Assembly: GCF_948329825.1 (NCBI RefSeq)
Contig: NZ_CAOJCM010000008.1
Span: forward strand, 1 to 64,000
DNA length: 64,000 nucleotides
Source of the DNA: Paenibacillus sp. JJ-100
Lineage (GTDB): Bacteria > Bacillota > Bacilli > Paenibacillales > Paenibacillaceae
Direction: 5' to 3'
Shown here: positions 62,214 to 64,000 of the stretch, piece after piece
Layout: the number at the start of each line of letters is the position of its first letter
Position numbering within the stretch: the stretch's first letter is position 1
Notes under the pieces: model-generated
What the model was told of the DNA's origin: nothing
Database searches by the model: none
Seen by the model: the letters and a program-made list of their open reading frames with translations, nothing else
Program-made: the position numbers and the translations under genes

Positions 62214-63533
62214 CTATAGACTTAGCTCCGTTGGTTTCAGCTGTGCCATCTGTTTGCAGAATTCCTCAGGCGTCACATCACCAGCCAGCAGCTGGGCGAT
62301 CAGATTTTTGTGTGCTTCCGCAGACTCGGCTGGCAAGATATTATCCCACCAAGCGATGAACGAGGTTGCCGTTTTCATAATGTCCGCAGCAGACAGATCG
62401 AGAGAGGACAGGTTGGAGGTGTCGAGTGAATCCGTCTTCCAGCTTGGCAGTCCCGCTCCCGCGAGAAAACCTTGCGTACCGAGCTGCTCACTCAGATACA
62501 TCAAGAACTCCGTAGCTTCCTTCGGGTGCTTAGTTGTTTGGCTGATATAGAATCCGTCAACCGCGCCACCGAAGATCTCGGTGCTTGTGCCTTTGCCATC
62601 TTCAAAGATAGGGAACGGGATCACCTTCACTTTGCCTTTGACTGCCGAGGAAGATGGATCTTCAATGCCTGCATTGACCCAGTTGGCCTGGAACATCATC
62701 GCTCCTTTGCCTGCATTAAATGCACCAAGCATCTCGTCATAGCTCATACTGAACATGCTGCTGTTAAATGCCCCGGCCTGTGCCAGCTGCTGCATCTTGG
62801 TAGCCGCCGCGATAAAATCTGGAGAATCCCACTTGGACGGGTCTTTAAATGCTTCAATCACCGCTGCATTCCCCGCTTGGCGCATCGCGATGATGTCATA
62901 CCAGTACATGCCCGGCCAGCGGTCTTTCTCGCCAATTACCGCCGGGGTGATTCCTGCCGCTTTCAGTTTGGTCACAGCGTCCAGCAACTCGTTATATGTA
63001 GTCGGGATTTTGGCACCCGCCTGCTCGAACAGTTCCGTATTCACGTAGAGATTGGCAATGTGTGTGTACACAGGCAGTGTGTAGATTTTGCCATCCATAT
63101 TAATGGCCTCAGCCATCCCCGGACCCATGCGTTCCTTGATATCATCTGTCAGATAACTGGTAATCTCCAGCACGTTACCGGATTGGATATATGGCTGCAT
63201 AAAGCTGCCTCCGCCCATACCGTAGAACAGGTCTGGTGATTCACCGGCTGCAATGGACGTTTTCACTTTAGTTTTGTATTGCTCACCTGTTGTGCCTGTA
63301 CGTTCAACCTGGATGTCGGGATGTTCGCTGTTCCATCTCTCCACGATCTCGGGCAGCAGCTTGGCGGAGGGATCTGTTGTACCAACCGATTGATCCCACA
63401 GCGTCAGCTTAATCTTGCCATTGCTCTCTCCCTGTGCGCCGCCGTCTGACCCGGATGAGCATGCCGCCAGGCTACCTGCAAGCCCCATAGTCAGTAATAG
63501 ACTTAATGATTTCTTGAATAGCGCTCTCATCAT
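62214..63533 (-). CDS. Extracellular sugar-binding lipoprotein
   Basis: 439 residues (ATG-ATG start after GGGAGG; the second ATG at 63530 is better spaced). Lipobox LAAC after a hydrophobic signal, then a Ser/Gly-rich tether. The mature protein has the SBP-1 layout of periplasmic-like sugar receptors (KIKLTLWDQSVGTTDP, SAAAGESPDLFYG-type lobe). It heads the second ABC operon. A weak cre-like sequence (63637-63650, two mismatches) lies about 105 bp upstream. The upstream YesN-type gene on the same strand is the likely regulator. Confidence 0.93.
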   Translation of the reverse strand: MMRALFKKSLSLLLTMGLAGSLAACSSGSDGGAQGESNGKIKLTLWDQSVGTTDPSAKLLPEIVERWNSEHPDIQVERTGTTGEQYKTKVKTSIAAGESPDLFYGMGGGSFMQPYIQSGNVLEITSYLTDDIKERMGPGMAEAINMDGKIYTLPVYTHIANLYVNTELFEQAGAKIPTTYNELLDAVTKLKAAGITPAVIGEKDRWPGMYWYDIIAMRQAGNAAVIEAFKDPSKWDSPDFIAAATKMQQLAQAGAFNSSMFSMSYDEMLGAFNAGKGAMMFQANWVNAGIEDPSSSAVKGKVKVIPFPIFEDGKGTSTEIFGGAVDGFYISQTTKHPKEATEFLMYLSEQLGTQGFLAGAGLPSWKTDSLDTSNLSSLDLSAADIMKTATSFIAWWDNILPAESAEAHKNLIAQLLAGDVTPEEFCKQMAQLKPTELSL

Positions 63534-63669
63534 ATGACCTCCCTGATCTTTTATTGGTTATATCCACATTTTAGTAATTGAGCACGGTGTTCTCCATTTA
63601 GAAAACAGGCATTGACTTGTAATATTCGAACACATATGAAAGCGTGACCAAATCCTGAAATACGTAAGA

Positions 63670-64000
63670 TTAACTTCTAACATTGCGGTACTCGTTCATG
63701 GAGCGGCCGAACTGTTTTTTGAATAACACGCTGAAATAGTGCGGGTCCGGGATACCCACTTGTTCCCCGATCTCATATCCTTTCAAATCGGTCTGCTTCA
63801 GCAGTGATTCGGCCTTCTTCATGCGAAGCTGCGTTAAATATTCAACAAACGTCTGCCCGGTTTCTTTTTTCATCAAACGCCCCAAATGACCCGGACTTAC
63901 ATAAAAAGCCGCAGCTGTACTCGATAACCCCACATCTGCATTGCCCATCTGCTCCTCAAGGTACGCCTTGACCTGATCAATAAGATTCCCTTCCCTGGCC
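63670..64000 (-). CDS. C-terminal part of a YesN-type AraC response regulator (cut by window edge)
   Basis: The frame is open to the right edge, so the start lies outside the window; 110 residues are visible, from AREGNLIDQVKAYLEEQ to the stop. These form two AraC helix-turn-helix motifs (AFYVSPGHLGRLMKKETG; YEIGEQVGIPDPHYFSVLFKKQFG) and the linker helix usual in YesN regulators. It precedes the second sugar ABC operon by 136 bp on the same strand and probably activates it. An internal ATG at 63948 is not a plausible start because the conserved helix continues upstream. Confidence 0.85.
   Translation of the reverse strand, partial: AREGNLIDQVKAYLEEQMGNADVGLSSTAAAFYVSPGHLGRLMKKETGQTFVEYLTQLRMKKAESLLKQTDLKGYEIGEQVGIPDPHYFSVLFKKQFGRSMNEYRNVRS

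Noticed and set aside
63637..63650. cre-like TGAAAGCGTGACCA upstream of the second sugar-binding protein gene
   Set aside because: Two mismatches to consensus, including the second-half W; recorded only as a note in that gene.

Overview
The window looks like chromosomal DNA of a Paenibacillus-type soil firmicute. The grounds are moderate GC, Bacillus-like sigma-A promoters and strong GGAGG ribosome binding sites, an S-layer-homology protein, several sugar ABC transporters paired with YesM/YesN-type two-component systems, many carbohydrate-active enzymes, and gene orders shared with Bacillus subtilis (ywqB-ywqA; ydjFGHI). The strain cannot be named from the sequence alone. No CRISPR array, tRNA, insertion sequence or prophage was seen.

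Layout. 1-305 is the leader of an rRNA operon on the minus strand: two tandem promoters, a boxA and short hairpins, with the 16S gene expected just beyond the left edge. 654-8067 (minus) is a carbohydrate-uptake operon (binding protein, two permeases, histidine kinase, AraC-type response regulator, GNAT acetyltransferase) with a perfect catabolite-response (cre) match at its promoter. Next to it is a separately terminated GH105-type unsaturated-glycuronyl hydrolase, which suggests pectin or rhamnogalacturonan use. 10975-17886 holds a soluble chemotaxis-type receptor, an endonuclease/exonuclease/phosphatase-family protein, and the SWIM/SNF2 pair ywqB-ywqA. 18067-22955 holds a TetR repressor divergent from a DJ-1/PfpI gene, an ECF sigma/anti-sigma pair, udk, and a frameshifted csaA. 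23292-27983 is a surface module: an SLH protein and a 1127-residue secreted protein with a bacterial Ig-like domain. 28290-30650 is an AraC regulator divergent from melA (GH4 alpha-galactosidase).

31053-33054 is an AT-rich two-gene block, an HTH-ImmA/IrrE metalloprotease plus a protein of unknown function, and is the best candidate for an uncharacterised regulatory, stress or defence module. 33173-42946 is a run of mostly single genes (YtxJ, VOC proteins, small membrane and DNA-binding proteins, a sugar-phosphate epimerase-like TIM barrel, a GH3 glycosidase with swapped domain order, a ring-cleaving dioxygenase, a DUF896 protein). 43235-46875 is the envelope-stress operon pspA-ydjG-ydjH-ydjI.

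48894-52341 carries a RidA/HxlR divergent pair and a TetR-ABC efflux cassette that closely resembles the haem-responsive hrtR-hrtBA system, including three palindromic operators with TGACAC half-sites. 52532-56872 is an AraC regulator divergent from a GH38 alpha-mannosidase with a near-perfect cre. 57010-60142 holds an aldo/keto reductase, an MscS-type channel and a polysaccharide deacetylase. 60312-64000 is a second sugar ABC transporter, followed at the right edge by the C-terminal part of its probable YesN-type regulator. The overall theme is a plant-polysaccharide scavenger with dense local control (AraC, YesMN, TetR, HxlR, CcpA sites) and envelope-stress defences.
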